64,000 bases of DNA from Micromussa lordhowensis (lineage: Eukaryota > Cnidaria > Anthozoa > Scleractinia > Lobophylliidae), in the NCBI GenBank assembly GCA_964020085.1, contig OZ026601.1:7308635-7372634 (forward strand), read 5' to 3'. The translations under genes and the position numbers were made by a program. Below the pieces are notes generated by a model. It worked only from the letters and a program-made list of their open reading frames with translations. It made no database searches and was not told the origin of the DNA. Positions 22,581 through 53,588 of the stretch are shown here, piece by piece (positions within the stretch are counted from its first letter, which is position 1; each line of letters begins with the position of its first letter).

Positions 22581-23645
22581 TAAAATAACGCGAGTCCATT
22601 CATATGTCCGAAATCACATCGAGTTGTACTGTCTCCCGCTACTCCAGCTCTACTGAGTGAGGAATGACGCCATTCCATTGTCAAACATCCAAACAGACCC
22701 ACGAATGCACGAATGAATGAGAACTATGAGCAGAAAGACAATAATTCACCTCCGCTTGAACGAGCTCAGCAACGACTTATTTGAAGGATAAGCTGGACCC
22801 AGCCATCGTGTCGTAGGACTTTCGTTATCACTTACGACGGAAGAACGACTTTTCTTACAATCAAATCAAGGAGAATGAACCTCTTTCCCTTATAATTGTG
22901 TATAAGCTTAAATGCGACGTTGATGAATTGGTTTAACAGCCGACGAGAACTTCAAGCTAAAAAACATACGCTGTCGACCGTGCAAAAATGATCCACGAAC
23001 AAGAAACATTGCCACACAAACAAATCACTTAGTGAATAAATCTTTTCCGACGCAAGGAACTGCCACGCTTTATATATCGATCAACGGATGTAGAAAAAGT
23101 TAACAGGAATCGATGGAAGGACGGAAGGAAGGAAGGAAAGGATTGCCATATTCCACCCATACCTATGTCTCGATTATCGATATAAATTAGTTCTTAACCC
23201 TAATAGAGATATCACAGGCAGCACGTATTGAATTACGTTCTGCCATGATGCAGATACTCGGTCATACATGCAAGTTGAACTCAGTGAATTACCTGACTTC
23301 AATATCACTGCTTTCTTCTGTCTGTTTTATGTCCATGGTTCGAGCGTCCTCGCTGCAAAATTATTGTTTGTGTGAAATACGAAGTTATTTTGTCATGTTT
23401 GAGTGCCAACGGGTTTACCATTCGTTTAGCTCCCAAGTCGATTAGCCCCTAGCAGGTTAACCCATGCATTCACGCTGAAAGAGCAAGAAATAAACAGTGC
23501 TTTCGACCTCTGGTTGGGCTAAACAATCGGTTTGGGGCTAATCGACTTGGGGGACTAAATTAAACGTTCCACAGTATACCTTTTTGGCCACCATATGTTG
23601 AAATAAACATATCTACCTTACTGAGAGATCTCCATTCTATTTAAG
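22581..23645. other. Intergenic, no gene recognised
   Basis: No splice-bounded coding stretch or known family seen. A short GGAAGGAAGGAAAGG purine tract occurs near 23120-23140. TAGCCCCTA/TTGGGGCTAATCGAC blocks at 23443-23550 form a loose inverted pair. Confidence 0.5.
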
Positions 23646-24000
23646 CAGCAGAGCACTATATCCGTATTTACATAGCCTCATCTAAACACGAAGAGGGTTG
23701 GCAGAATTCGCGACAGTTAGAAACCCGAGACATAGTCGTGGGTTTGCATAACTTTCAAGAATTCTCCCTGCCCTCCGAGTGTTTAGATGAAGCTATGTAA
23801 ACTCAGAAAAAGTGCTCTATTGCTCTTATAAAATAAAAATAATGCGCGAATCTAAAACGCCACAACCGTGTTTACATACTCTCATCTAAACACACCTATC
23901 GACCAATGAGAGTGCTCGTAGTGGCTCAGTTATTTTAAAAACTCTTATCTAAATACCTGATCAACCAATGAGAGCGCGCGTAGTAGCTCAGTTATTTTAC
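23646..24000. repeat. Compound inverted-repeat element, copy B
   Basis: Arms 23646-23718 and 23750-23825 share the AGAGCAC, TTTACATAGC and CATCTAAACAC blocks of copy A (4549-5017), in the opposite orientation. Next to it, the CCAATGAGAG...GGCTCAGTTATTTTA unit of about 60 bases is tandemly duplicated (23881-23939 and 23942-24000). Confidence 0.8.
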
Positions 24001-24202
24001 AATTTTCTATATTGCGTTTATACATCAAGAGATGACCAAGGTTTTTAGAACTACCGTACCATTCAATAAGCTTTGCTTCAAGACAATTGACATTTTTTTT
24101 TCATTTAATTATAAAACCACACAATTTTTTTACGAATGAGACCCGTTGGACCTGGCTTATAACAAGCATCTTACGGTTTCTCACATAATTTATATAAGTA
24201 AT

Positions 24203-24272
24203 GGTAATAGGACTGAGTGGAGTACAATTCAGGGAGTAATCGGGTGAGTAATTTCAAATCGGCCGAGCGCGC

Positions 24273-24308
<36 letters not shown>

Positions 24309-24340
24309 CCCTGAATTGTACGACACGGAGTCCTATTACC
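24203..24340. repeat. Foldback element, GGTAATAGGACT ends
   Basis: Arms meet at CCGAGCGCGCAGCGCGAGG near 24262-24281 and extend through ATTTCAAATCGG and GTACAATTCAGGG to GGTAATAGGACT...AGTCCTATTACC. An ATTGTGTC(A/G)ATAACAAAATGC motif just outside (24346-24366) recurs inverted at about 24818-24838. Confidence 0.85.
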
Positions 24341-24682
24341 AATCAATTGTGTCGATAACAAAATGCATGAAACTCTTTGTTGTTTCTGTCAAGGCAGGTC
24401 GCTCGCTCGCTGTGCTTGTCGTGTAGTCGTATTGTTAATTTCCGTCAGTGTTTCGTGTTCTTTACTCTGAAAGCTTTCGAAATCAATAGTGCTGAACAGG
24501 TTGTCAAATTCTAAAGAAAGCATATCTGAATAAATGTTTTTGAAACAGCTAAAATTTCGTCCATCTTTGTTCTCTAGCTGGAGCTGAGAAACCTGCTCAA
24601 ATGTTTTCCTTGGTTTTGATTGGCTAGCATTAGCTAGGTAGTAAAATTTCATTGGTGACTTAGATTTGGTGCTTAACTTTTA

Positions 24683-24775
24683 TTGGCTGTTGAACTGTCC
24701 GATTTGACCTGTCCGATTACAGACTGTTAGTAATCGGACAGGTCAAATCGGACAGTTTGATGTTGCAACAGCCAA
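24683..24775. repeat. Foldback element, TTGGCTGTTG ends
   Basis: Arms 24683-24719 and 24731-24775 with AACTGTCCGATTTGACCTGT and its complement, loop CAGACTGTTAG. It lies between the inverted ATTGTGTC motifs at 24346 and 24838, so it may be nested in a larger element. Confidence 0.85.
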
Positions 24776-25364
24776 ATTAAGCCATAAATGAGGGCTTTAA
24801 AGAACCAATCAGATTTAAGCATTTTGTTATTGACACAATTAGGAAGTTATTAGACTTAAAGTGTCGCCTGACATTTGTCAGCTTTTTAAGCCCCGCTAGC
24901 AGTTTCGATTTTTAATGTCAGAAAAAGCTGGACAACATATAATCTTCCATCGAAACTCTCAGAAATACAAGTATATGAGTTGTTTTTTCGTTAATTTTCC
25001 TCATATTTATTTACAACATTCATTTCGAAATGTCTAATTTTGACCTTAGCGAACGTTACAAATTAAATATTTCTTGTCTTTCGTTTGTCACTTTCTCCTC
25101 TTTAAAGATCTGTTGTCTGACACACTACAGTAGTTACTGTTAATCAGGTTTAGCTTTTTAGTTTGCTGGGTCAGTTTCTTAATATGCTCTTTTTTTATAA
25201 GAATAATTGTTTTGCTGGCCGGAGGATGAATTTTCTTATTTTTCTGTCGAGTTTAAGTTGAAAATATTCTTAGATTATAGCGTATGTCATTTCTGTTTTG
25301 GAATGTAATTTGTGTCTGGATGGTGTTGAAGTAATTTTGGAGCCAGCCTGCAAGCATTATATAC

Positions 25365-25479
25365 AACAATTATTCCATGAGCCCGAGTTGGATATGAAGT
25401 GATAAAATAACCAACGAGCGTGTAGCGCGAGTTGGTTATAATCACTTCATATCCAACAAGGGCGAATGGAATAATTGTT
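25365..25479. repeat. Foldback element, AACAATTATTCCA ends
   Basis: Arms pair through GTTGGATATGAAGTGAT and meet at CGAGCGTGTAGCGCGAG. Its centre resembles that of 24203-24340, suggesting a related family. Confidence 0.85.
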
Positions 25480-28137
25480 TTAGTAAATTCTCAAACCGGG
25501 TTTTGCCGCCGATTTTTATTTCGGCCATTATAGAGGGCTGAAGTTGAAAAATTCGTGCGGAAAATTTTTAAACTTGGCGCACTTTTCCATATGACGTAAA
25601 ACTCCAACTATTGGCTCATAGTCGGAGTTTTTTAGCCAATCAAAAAGCTAGAAATGCAATAGTCGGAGCTGAGAATTTACTAAAACCTGATATGACGTCT
25701 TGCAGAACTCAGTTTTTAGCATCGATCGAACGGCTAGCGCTGTTTTTGTTGCTTTTTGGCTGGTTTTGCCGTGTAAGATGATTTCCAATCCGTACTGCGG
25801 ACTCTCGAGAGTTTGTTTGCGTTTTTTTTGTCTCATGTAAGACGTCATAAAATGTAAACATTTCGCAGCCACTTACATGAAGTAAATTCATAGTTTTAAA
25901 ACAACCGCCATTATGGATGCTAAGTTCTCGAAGCTTTATGCTCCGTTCTTTCTCGTATAACTTGATGAAACAACTTCGCAGCTGTAAAAATCAATGAAGC
26001 TGTTGGAAAAAGAATTTGAAAGGCCTCAAAGATAAGGTATGCGGGGCGTAACGAATAACAGATTCGCATTCCATCGAGTGGGAACTTGTGATGTTTATAA
26101 ACATTAGGGTGCTGAGACTGCGCAGTACGGACTGGAAATCATCAAATCAAAACAGCTTCATTCTCGTCCCCAGTGCTACTCGTCTTAAAATGACCAAAAG
26201 AAACGGAGGCTCTGGGGACGAGAATGAAACAGCTTCTGATAGGGTCTGTTACCCTCGGTTTTCCGCATTGAAGAGATATTTTCACCGTAACGCCCTCTCG
26301 CCGGTCAAGCGTGTCGGATCATCGACTCACGCAAACCAGTGTCAGTTGTTATTCTATGTATCGCGTTATAAAATAACGGTGTTCGTAAACAAATGAAACT
26401 GTAACGAAGGCGGACCAAAGTTTGTGCTTCTTTGCTATAAAAATAGCCTGCAACTTGCGCTAAGCGTTACATACGTAATTCCCGCACTTAAGGGCCGTCT
26501 ATTTTGCTTTTCAATCTTTGACAGCGCTTTTCCGTGTCGTGAGAGCTTAGCAACAATATTCACAAACCTTTCGTGTTGATCCCTTGCTTTGTGTTTTTTC
26601 CAAAGGCCGAGGCCCAATTTACTAGGCACTGATCTATCGCGGAAAAATCCAGGGACCTCCTCTGTTAGGGAAACCCATAGGAACAGGACCAGAATTAGAA
26701 GGATCTGTATGAAACGAGAACAGACATAACATGTATATTAAAATCATGAAATTTGCCTGAGGGTGTGACACAGAACAGGCTGTGTTCTTAAGTTATTCAC
26801 TCGGCAGGCGATTTAGGCTGATTTTGTTAGCTATAGCCAGTGATTCAGATCGAATTCTAGGGAGATATGATAAATGACTAAAATGTCATAAATAGCGTGA
26901 AAAACTTTGTATGATTGGCGAGGGTATTGCTTAAAATTTCCGATCGTGATCTCTTGACGCAGACAGTGAAGTAAAACGAAATGAATACGTTATTCGGCTT
27001 ATATATTTGTCTTGCAGTGTATATTGCCTGTCAGAATGTTAGACACCCTGCTTGCTTTATGAAGAAAAAGTAGTTAATATAAAGTATTGTAGTTCCTAAC
27101 TTCGGGACAGCGCTGCTTTCGATTTCGATTTTGGGTGTGTTAGTGACGGGTAATTCGACCTAGCCTGTATGCCAATGAAACATTGCCAAAAAAATCATTC
27201 AAAACCGACTTACCTTTTTTCGTTCCATGTTAAGTTTGGCTTGTCGACACCCTCGACAAAGTTTGCTTTCAACAAACTGCTATAAACTGCGGCCACTTGA
27301 TAAGTTGTTGTTCTCGCCGAAACTGTACCTGACTAATAGAGTGATGAATAGAAACAACACGTTCCATATAGCACCCACACTTTTGCCTACCGGCACTTTG
27401 TGGTTGTTAAGGCTCATTTAACATATTGTACCTTAGTAAGTCAAGCGTACGTGAAACAATTGGGGGGTTTTATGGAAACGAAATGTCACGAAGCAAATAA
27501 TTAATTCAGGTGACTTTTTAACATTGTTTAACTCATGTGAGTTGGTGGAAAGTTCTGTTAAGTTGTGTGAAATTGGCAAACTCGAGAAAGATATGTTGGA
27601 GCCTTTTATCGAGTTATTATGGTGGTTAAAAAAGGCGAAGACATTGAAACAGTATGAAGAGATATCTCTCAAAATGTTGCACAGTTCCCATGGTTATATA
27701 TATCTCTCTGAGAGATTTAACGTCACCAAGGAAATTTCCCATGAAAACAGATATTAGCTTTGTTTTCGGGTAATTCGGTTTGAAACAAAGGCCGGACTGC
27801 GTTGCCTAGTAAAGATATTTATACTCCTTAACGCAACAGAGTTATATTGACACAATCTTCAACGATAACAATTACCGATTAAACGGCTCAGTTTGTTTGT
27901 AACTCAGTTTAGTAATATATACAGCCGTGTTAAGACCTGGGGAAAATAAATCGTGGAGACGAAGGGACACGGTTTCGTTTAAAATAAAAGTCTCTCAGAA
28001 TGATCGATTTGCATAGCTATCAGCGGAGAGGTCCCGGCTGCGTAACGTTCGGCTCCTGTTTTTAATTTCGTGAATGCGGAAAAAGTGGAGACTTCGGCAC
28101 CCCCAGACGAAGAAACAATGGCCTGCTTCTAAGCACG
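25480..28137. other. Gene-poor intergenic stretch
   Basis: No convincing exon. A short inverted pair around ATTCTCGTCCCCAG / CTGGGGACGAGAAT (26159-26226) may be a small TIR element. The 77-codon frame at 27524-27757 has no recognisable family or splice context. Confidence 0.5.
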
Positions 28138-28985
28138 AGGCCGACAACACCGGCTCATTGACTTTCTAATTTCTTTACTTGGTGTTGATAGTTAGGGTGC
28201 GGAAAAATCAAACTAATGCCTTCCGGTCTTTCAGGAAGGATATTAGGCGATTGGTGTAGAGAGCAAAGTCACTGAATCACCGTACGGAATTGGCTAGGGA
28301 GAACTAAAGCACTAGCTTTCCGGGAGGAAATTGCATGGATGATTGCAAAGAAAATGAGGTCACTAAGGAAACTTTTACAATGACAAAAGGAAAGCTTAAT
28401 TCTGTTAAAACAATATAATGGGAGTTCCATCCCTGAGAAACAAAGTCCGAGGTGTTTGTATAAATAACTCGAAAATTAATTGAGTTTCATTAGTTTACCA
28501 TGTGCATGCAAGTTACTATGTGTATGCTAATTTACCATGTGTATTCCATATCAGTTTTCTTAAATATTTAGAACCATAGAAACGTGTTATCTACCCAGCC
28601 GAATCACAAATCACCAGTTGGCGTTAATTTTTCCTGCGCTATCCGGCGTATTCATAGACTGCGAGCAGTCTCTTTCTTTTCCTAGTAGCGTTTCTAGGCC
28701 GATTGAAGGAGCGACGTTCGGCGAACCGCGAGCCGCGAGAAGCGCGAGTGCGGAGAAATAGCCTCCCCCCATTCCCTCCTCGTTTCTTTCTCTAATTTGC
28801 ATGATATTAACTGAGTTTCGCGCGCGGAGGATTTCAGGGACAAAAACCGACTACTGGTAGTCTAGCGTATTCATCCCTTCATCCGTTCATCCTTCCCTCC
28901 TTCCGTTCCTACGTCCATACGTCCTGCCATCTATCCAACCATTCATTCGTTCACTCATTCTGATAGTTCGTTCATTCGTTCGATT
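28138..28985 (+). repeat. Dispersed repeat unit R, copy 1
   Basis: Shares ordered blocks with 29183-29960 and 31789-33300: GGTGTTGATAG, GCGGAAAAATCAAACTA, AAAGAAAATGAGGTCACTAA, TCGAAAATTAATTG and GAAACGTGTTATCTACCCAG. It ends in degenerate CATCCGTTCATCC and CATTCGTTCG tetranucleotide-like sequence. Confidence 0.75.
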
Positions 28986-29182
28986 TTCTTTACTTTCTGT
29001 GTTAGTCCTGCTAAGGTTTCATTTAAAAACAAAGCCTCCAGAATTTTAAATTGCCAACCTATCAACAGATATGTCAATCTATTGATTGATATGTCAATCT
29101 ACGTTGCTTTTTAATTTGCCGTAAACGTCTGTTTTCAGGAAGGAAATTGGACGGTTGCTGTAGAAAATGAAAACACTTAAAC

Positions 29183-29960
29183 GCGCTAGAACGTCCAGAC
29201 ACTTTTAATAAAGGATATGTATTTACGCTGGCTCATTTACTTCTAATATCTTTGCTTGGTGCTGATAGTGAACGTGCGGACAAATCAAACTACTGCCTTG
29301 CCGTATGCTTCTGTTTTCAGGAAGGAAATTGGACGATTGGTAAAACGAAGGCACTGAAACGCAGTAAAGGAATTGAAAAGGAAGCAACTAAAGCACTGGC
29401 CTTTCCGGAAGGAAATTGGGAGATCAGCAAAGAAAATGAGGTCACTAAGGAACTTTTACAATGATAAAAGGAGAGATTAATTTTGTTGAGACGATTCAAT
29501 GGAAAATCCATCCCACAGAAAATTAGCTCCTGGGTTTGTACAAATAGCTCGAAAATTAATTGCGTCTGACTAATTTTTTTATGTGCATCTATAGTCTTAC
29601 GTAATAACCCTACGCAATTCTCTTCAACAACTATAGCTACCTAGAAACGTGTTTTCTACCCAGCTGATCACAATTCACTAACGAGAATATTCCTCGCGCT
29701 TTTTCACGCTTTTCCGCGTATCCATCCATTTTTCCGTCCATTCTTTCATACGCCTTCATCATTCCATCCTTCAGTCCATCCCCGCGTCTGTCCGTCTGTT
29801 CGTTCGTTCGTTGGTTCCTTGGTTCGTTCTTTCCTTCATTATTTTGCTAGTTCATCAGTTCGTTGTTACTTGGTTAGTTCGTGAGTTGGTTAGTCGTAAG
29901 TTCGTAAGTTTGCGAGTTCGCGATCGTGTGACGTGTTCGCGGTGAGTTCGTGAGTTCGAC
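29183..29960 (+). repeat. Dispersed repeat unit R, copy 2
   Basis: Starts GCGCTAGAACGTCCAGACAC, as copy 3 does, follows the same block order, and ends in degenerate TTCGTTCGTTCG and GAGTTCGTGAGTTCG sequence (about 29718-29960). Confidence 0.8.
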
Positions 29961-29974
29961 TCAGTTCGTGAATA

Positions 29975-30125
29975 AAGGGGGTAAGTTTCTAAAGAAACTG
30001 TGATGCTGCGTCGGTGGGAAGTACTGCATGATTCTGTTTTATCAACTGAGTTGAAAATGTGAATTGGCCACCATAAAGAGATTCGAAAGCTGACGTTTCG
30101 AGCGTTAGCCCTTCGTCGGAGCGAA
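29975..30125 (-). repeat. Half copy of the foldback family at 35011-35280
   Basis: GGTAAGTTTCTAAAGAAACT, GCTGCGTCGGTGGGA, AATGTGAATTGGCCAC and AGATTCG...GCGTTAGCCCTTCGTCGGAG match the 35.0-35.3 kb element. Only one arm is present. Confidence 0.8.
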
Positions 30126-30419
30126 TCGACGAGTTCGTGAGTTCGACAGTTCTTTTAGCCATGCCAGCAAATTTCACTGCTTTTACAAACAATGGCTTGT
30201 TTCTAAGTCGGAGGACGATGACTGCAAGAAAGGGCTGCAAGAAAAGGCTTTAAGGGCAGTGTTTAACAAAATACATCAGATAGATATGAGATTCTACTCC
30301 AGAAAGCTAAGTTAACTATATCATATAACACTAGGTATACCTATCGATAGAGTGCCAACGAGCGAATAGTTTGTACTATAATAAGGGGTTTATTAATACA
30401 GCATAACGGATTTTTGGTT

Positions 30420-31060
30420 CTCTTCTGTTGCAAACATTACCGAGAGAAAAATTATTACGCGTTTACCGGCCGGTAACGTTTGTCACGCAATCCCTGAATA
30501 TCAAGAGTATTGGAATGTATCGCGGCTTGGTCGAACTTTCAGTTCAATATGATGGGCAAAGTCAAAGTGAAAGTGAACACGCTAGTTTGATTGATGAACA
30601 TGACTCGTTTAATTCTGTGGCAAAACAGATCCGATTTGTGTTTTGAACACTAGATTCGACTGTATGATAAACACGCTCGTTCAGTTCTGTTCGGAATCAC
30701 TGCCGACTCAACCTTCAGTTCGATGCTAGATATCAACACTGGATTTGCTCTAGTGGTTCGACTGGTGAACACAATCTTTCCAAAAAAGCTGCCCGATGGA
30801 ACTTTCAGTTCGATATAGGTAAACAGAGAAGGAATACACTGTTTCGATTCATGAACACGCTCGTTCAATTCTGTGGTGAACACGCTGATTCGTTTTCGTG
30901 TCGATTTTGTGTCTTGGATTTGCTCTTGTCTGACAGTTTTCCTGAATATTCGAATTAGAAGAAGAGTTTTGTAAAGGGTACGCTCCCCAATTGAACTTTC
31001 ATTTCGATAAAGTGAGAGAGGAAACACGCTGGTTCGATATGTTCTGAGACTATGAAATTG
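30420..31060. repeat. Degenerate tandem-like TTCAGTTCGAT / GAACACGCT repeats
   Basis: GAACTTTCAGTTCAATAT-type motifs occur near 30534, 30712, 30801 and 30993, alternating with GAACACGCT(C/G)(A/G)TTC motifs. Spacing is irregular, about 90-190 bases. The 154-codon minus frame across it is read as a by-product. Confidence 0.5.
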
Positions 31061-31788
31061 TTCACAGTTGGATAAACACAACAGCAAAGAAAACAATGAT
31101 ATTCCACGAGACAAGTCTAGATGTAACGCGCCTCCTGATTGGCTAAAAACTACAATAGCTCGAATAGTTCCGTCCTTGCAATTGGCTCAAACTGAGCCAT
31201 TGTTACATCTTACACCTTACAGTTACACTTTCAGAGCTCGATCGAGAATTTTTTCGCATACGCCATTCTTCGCGCGGCACTATTCTCTGCCGCCTCGCCA
31301 GCCGAGCGTCTTCGCTCGGCTGGCTCGTTGGCAATAAGCCGGCAACAACATATACTTATCTTAATGTATATAGTGAAAAGTGGATTAACACCTAAGTAGA
31401 TAACGGATCTATTTCAACTCCACTGTGACGGGATAAAATATATAACCTAAGAAACTACTGCCTCGTTACAATACAGTCACTAATTGAAAACTTAGGGCCA
31501 TCGCTATGTACGAAACTAACTAAACAGGAAAGGACCATCAAATCTTTGTCAGCTTTTAGAACCATGATACGCAAAAAAGGTATTCAGCTGTGTTAGAGGG
31601 ATGTGGGAGGCATTGTAAATTATGCTCAACTTAGTTCTTACTGTATAAGAAATATATTGTGAATAATTTTGTATTTTAGATAGTTTTAGGAAAAATGCTG
31701 AAAGTTACGTTATGATTTTTAAGTTTAATTTTTTGAAATGATTGTTAATAATATTGTATTTTACCTGTGTCCGTAATTAGTGCCATTG

Positions 31789-33300
31789 GCGCTAGAACGT
31801 CCAGACACTATTAATAAAGGATATGTACGCTGGCTTATGCATTGTCTAATCTCTTTGCTTGGTGTTGAAAGTCAGAGTGCGGACAAATCAAACTACTGCC
31901 TTGCTGTATGCTTCTGTTTTCAGGAAAGAAATTGGACGATTGGTTTAGAAAACGAAGGCACTGAAACGCAGTAAAGAAACTGAAAAGGAAGTAACTAAAG
32001 CACAGGGCCTTTCGGGAGGGAAATTGGATGATTAGCAAAGAAAATGAAGTCACTAAGGAACTTTTTACAATGACTAAAGAAAAGATTAATTTTGTTGAGA
32101 CAAGTTAATGAGAAAACCTTCCCACAGAAAAATAGCCCCTGGGTTCGAAAATAAATTGCGTATGACTCATTTTGTCGAGTCCATCTATACTTTTACGTAA
32201 ATAATAATCCTATTACGCAATTATCTTCAACAACTGGCTAGAAACGTGTTGTCTACCCAGCGAATCACAATTCGCTTGCGATATTTTTCCACGTGCTTTT
32301 TTCCGCGCTTTTCCCCAAAACCATTCATCCAGTCGTTTTTCCGTCCGTCTCTCCGAGCGTCCGTATGTCCTTCATTCCGTCCTTGCGTCCGTTCGCTGTC
32401 CCTTCGTTCGTGAGTTCTTTCTTTCCTTCGTTCTTTTCTTACTTCGTCAGTTGGTCTCCTCATCACCTCGTCTCTTCGTCTCCTCGTCACTTCGTCACTT
32501 CGTCTCTTCGTCTCTTCGTCTCTTCGTCTCTTCGTCTCTTCGTCTCTTCGTCTCTTCGTCTCTTCGTCTCTTCGTCTCTTCGTCTCTTCGTCTCTTCGTC
32601 TCTTCGTCTCTTCGTCTCTTCGTCTCTTCGTCTCTTCGTCTCTTCGTCTCTTCGTCTCTTCGTCTCTTCGTCTCTTCGTCTCTTCGTCTCTTCGTCTCTT
32701 CGTCTCTTCGTCTCTTCGTCTCTTCGTCTCTTCGTCTCTTCGTCTCTTCGTCTCTTCGTCTCTTCGTCTCTTCGTCTCTTCGTCTCTTCGTCTCTTCGTC
32801 TCTTCGTCTCTTCGTCTCTTCGTCTCTTCGTCTCTTCGTCTCTTCGTCTCTTCGTCTCTTCGTCTCTTCGTCTCTTCGTCTCTTCGTCTCTTCGTCTCTT
32901 CGTCTCTTCGTCTCTTCGTCTCTTCGTCTCTTCGTCTCTTCGTCTCTTCGTCTCTTCGTCTCTTCGTCTCTTCGTCTCTTCGTCTCTTCGTCTCTTCGTC
33001 TCTTCGTCTCTTCGTCTCTTCGTCTCTTCGTCTCTTCGTCTCTTCGTCTCTTCGTCTCTTCGTCTCTTCGTCTCTTCGTCTCTTCGTCTCTTCGTCTCTT
33101 CGTCTCTTCGTCTCTTCGTCTCTTCGTCTCTTCGTCTCTTCGTCTCTTCGTCTCTTCGTCTCTTCGTCTCTTCGTCTCTTCGTCTCTTCGTCTCTTCGTC
33201 TCTTCGTCTCTTCGTCTCTTCGTCGGCTCTTCGTCATCTCGTCCGGGCTTTGTCTCCTCGACAGTTGGGTAGTTTGCTAATTCGTTAGTTCGTTTGTCTT
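31789..33300 (+). repeat. Dispersed repeat unit R, copy 3, with expanded satellite
   Basis: Same unit as 28138 and 29183 (GCGCTAGAACGTCCAGACAC, then TGCGGACAAATCAAACTACT, GAAACGTGTTGTCTACCCAG). Its terminal simple-sequence tract is replaced by the long CGTCTCTT array at 32501-33220. Confidence 0.8.
32501..33220 (+). repeat. Perfect 8-bp satellite, (CGTCTCTT)90
   Basis: Ninety uninterrupted, identical 8-base units fill 720 bases, with degenerate units on both sides (about 32456-32500 and 33221-33245). Because 8 is not a multiple of 3, all frames cycle through the same 24-base period and stay open, giving Ser/Leu/Arg/Phe/Val repeats on plus and Glu/Thr/Lys/Arg/Asp repeats on minus. I do not consider these genes. 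Confidence 0.95.
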
Positions 33301-34644
33301 TTGAGGCGGCAAATTTTCCTGCACTTTGAATTTCAAATTTTTGGCGGAATACGAGGGTTGTCCAATACACCCAAAGTGAGTCGAGTCATGCAACGTTGTT
33401 GTCGTCTCGTCTTACCAGAAGCTATATGTATTCTGTATTTACTTTACTTTCCGGAAGTTGAAGTAGTATTCGCTGGTTTCTATGGTGAGGGTATAAAATG
33501 TCGTCGAGTCGTGTCAAGTCGAGTGGACACGACTCGTCTTAAGGAATTGTCGAGTCGACAGAGTGAGATTTCGACGAACTGGGGATAAAACAGAGAGTCT
33601 GTGGATAGACTTAGGTGGGCGCTACGGGGAAGTTTGACTGTTCAACAACAACAACAAAACATAAAAATATCCGCTGCGTATAGTTGTCGTGTTTAGGCGG
33701 GGGTAGACATGAAGGCTGTTTTGACGTCGCTTAACGCGGCCTTTCTGACAATATCTCGGTCAAGTTTCAAGCGACACTAAATCTCTCTGCCTATCTCATT
33801 AACCACTGTTTGGCGGTTTTGTGTAAATTTTTGGGTGATTTGTGGGCATTTTGGGAAACAGATATTTTTTTCTCAACGGATAGGTTAAATTGAGGAAAAT
33901 ATGAAATGTTGAAGATTTGATGGATTTGGAAAATTGAAATTTGAAGTGAAGAATATAATTAGTAGACAGATACCAAACAGTCCCCTACCAAACCTGGGGC
34001 TCTCTTTTGCATGGGTCAACTGTCTGGTAGTGTTTCCAACCCATCTTAATCCTAACAATTTCCTTATTTATACTACTTCAAATTTCACTCCTATTCATGT
34101 TTACCCCCGCCTTAACTGGACTGGGAATCAATAATGTGCCGTTATGCACAGTAGTCTAGCCTAGCGTTGTACGTTTGGCGGGGACTAAAAAAAATTGAAA
34201 ACATAAAGGAAGGGATGCTGTGTTTTTGCTTCACTGCAAAGTTACCAAACGCCTGGACCAGGGTAGCCTGTTGCTAGCTTGTGCAGACGGAACTAGCAGG
34301 CTTATACGGATCCCTTGCGGACCTATTTAGTTCTGACCGAGCAAAATTACAAAAGACTGGGTAAAAATTGCTCGTCTGCAAGTCGTCCAGCGGTTTCTTT
34401 GACAAATCGTGCGCTAGATTAGCACTTCAGAAACGAACTGCGCAACGACCAAGTAATGGCGGATTCTGTGGCAGTTTTCTAGCGAAATAAACACTTCATT
34501 TTGGAGATCTGCTAATAATTTTGGAAACCTTACACGAAAGAAATCCTTGCAATTAATCCCAAGGCACGAAAATGGAATAATAGCTTAGTATATTTATTCG
34601 CTCAAGTTGTCTTGGTTCTGATAAGTTACGATCACTTCTCTACG
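33301..34644. other. Region upstream of DDX42, no gene recognised
   Basis: No supported exon. It should contain the DDX42 promoter and 5' UTR. A GTCGAGTCGTGTC / GACACGACTCG inverted pair lies at 33501-33537. Confidence 0.45.

Positions 34645-53588
<18,944 letters not shown>

Noticed and set aside
26088..26396. 102-codon plus frame
   Set aside because: Contains an inverted CTCGTCCCCAG pair and no recognisable family. Probably chance within a small repeat.
30650..31114. 154-codon minus frame
   Set aside because: It runs through degenerate TTCAGTTCGAT repeats, has no domain and no supporting splice sites.
32456..33245. CRISPR-like array
   Set aside because: There are no spacers: the unit is an uninterrupted 8-bp tandem repeat in a eukaryotic genome.
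32227..33370. Long open frames on both strands (about 270-336 codons each)
   Set aside because: They are produced by the 8-bp satellite. Any frame through it stays open, there are no splice signals or recognisable domains, and the flanks are repeat unit R.
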